DNA of 64,000 nt. It comes from Vibrio sp. SCSIO 43136. GTDB lineage: Bacteria; Pseudomonadota; Gammaproteobacteria; Enterobacterales; Vibrionaceae. Shown piece after piece: positions 63,554 to 64,000 of this stretch. Each line of letters opens with the position of its first letter. Position 1 is the first letter of the stretch. The notes beneath the pieces are model-generated. The model made no database searches and had not been told where the DNA came from. It saw only the letters and a list, made by a program, of their open reading frames with translations. Both the position numbers and the translations under genes were made by a program. Location: contig NZ_CP071849.1 of assembly GCF_023716565.1 (NCBI RefSeq), forward strand, positions 1,426,001 through 1,490,000, given 5' to 3'.

Positions 63554-64000
63554 TTACCTTTGTGTTAAGCGTAAATGAACGATGCCAACCAGCAAACCGA
63601 CCAGTGTTGCGCTTATCCCCAACACGGTTGCCCCTGATAAAGTGAATAAAAACGTTAGCAACGCCGACTCTCGATACTTGGCATCGGAAAATGCTGAACT
63701 CAAACACATCAACAAGGTTCCGAGCAAGGCGAAACCTGCGAGCATCTTGATGATCTCTACGGGCAATAACAAAAACAGCGCAACGACGGAACTGGCAAAC
63801 AGACCCGCAAATATATAGAACACTCCCGCCCAGATGACGGCTTTAAACCGCTGTGAAGCGTCTTTATCGACGTCTTCATTCATGCACATCGCCGCTGAGA
63901 TAGCGGCTAGGTTAATGCTAAACACCCCCATTGGCGCTGTGAGTGCGTTAAATGCACCAGTACCTACCAAAGTAGACTGAATAGGCGTTTGATAGCCATA
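63554..64000 (-). CDS. BenE-type benzoate/H+ symporter family protein (partial)
   Basis: 148 residues visible; the frame is open at the right edge, so the N-terminal part lies outside the window. Hydrophobic helices with GTGAFNALTAPMGVFSINLAAISAAMCMNEDVDKD, then FYIFAGLFASSVVALFLLLPVEIIKMLAGFALLGTLLMCL fit the BenE/YdcO family of aromatic-acid or nucleobase-like transporters. The C-terminus ends HLRLTQR. Confidence 0.75.
   Translation of the reverse strand, partial: YGYQTPIQSTLVGTGAFNALTAPMGVFSINLAAISAAMCMNEDVDKDASQRFKAVIWAGVFYIFAGLFASSVVALFLLLPVEIIKMLAGFALLGTLLMCLSSAFSDAKYRESALLTFLFTLSGATVLGISATLVGLLVGIVHLRLTQR

Noticed and set aside
1..64000. CRISPR arrays, tRNA or rRNA genes, insertion sequences
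   Set aside because: No regularly spaced repeats, tRNA-like cloverleaf, rRNA segment or transposase was found by reading both strands.

Overview
The window looks like chromosomal DNA of a marine gammaproteobacterium, most likely Vibrio or a close relative. The grounds are a mid-range base composition, dense operons, a LuxI/LuxR pair with typical lux boxes, a LutABC/LldEFG lactate operon, and an Frw/PflD-type phosphotransferase locus arranged much as in enterics and vibrios. I see no rRNA, tRNA, CRISPR array, insertion sequence or prophage. Two genes run off the ends: a YibE/F membrane protein at the left edge and a BenE-type transporter at the right edge.

Layout. 1-6.9 kb: membrane and housekeeping-type genes (YibE/F, TauE/SafE, SDR, methyltransferase, kinase-like protein, GGCT, an unknown protein, PAP2 phosphatase). 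6.9-17.5 kb: an exported amidohydrolase, small exported proteins, a PNPOx-like protein divergent from a MocR regulator, a solute-binding protein, an outer-membrane-like barrel followed by a 40-residue exported peptide, RidA, an exported alpha/beta hydrolase with an NTF2-like partner and a convergent AraC regulator, and a DUF1826 gene behind a Zur-like operator.

17.6-31.0 kb is the most unusual region. Two divergent transcription units share a 260-bp intergenic region containing a palindrome. Leftward are an exported caspase-fold protease, a CHASE2-only membrane protein, and a small exported protein translationally coupled to it. Rightward are an exported DUF900-type alpha/beta hydrolase and a 2540-residue exported protein with ankyrin-like repeats, WD40-like repeats and a C-terminal caspase domain. 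Both caspase domains keep the His/Cys pair. An Abi/HEPN-type gene follows.

32.3-40.9 kb: a LysR regulator divergent from a lactate operon (LctP permease, LldE, LldF, LldG, D-lactate dehydrogenase). 41.0-43.3 kb: a quorum-sensing locus, luxI / small unknown gene / luxR, with one lux box correctly placed for luxI and a second perfectly palindromic lux box downstream of luxR that serves no obvious gene.

44.2-59.7 kb: a large sugar-catabolic locus. It holds a PfkB kinase, a UPF0303 protein, a Gfo/Idh/MocA oxidoreductase, a fused HPr-EI-EIIA protein, EIIC, two EIIB proteins, a PflD-type glycyl radical enzyme with its activase, an RmlD-like SDR, a fructose-6-phosphate aldolase, an AraC regulator, a phytanoyl-CoA-dioxygenase-like protein and mannose-6-phosphate isomerase. 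The best reading is PTS uptake of an anhydrohexitol such as 1,5-anhydromannitol or 1,5-anhydroglucitol, radical ring opening of the phosphate, and aldolase cleavage. 59.7-64 kb: a TehA/SLAC1-type transporter divergent from an ArsC-ArsR fusion, an ABC-F ATPase and the partial BenE transporter.
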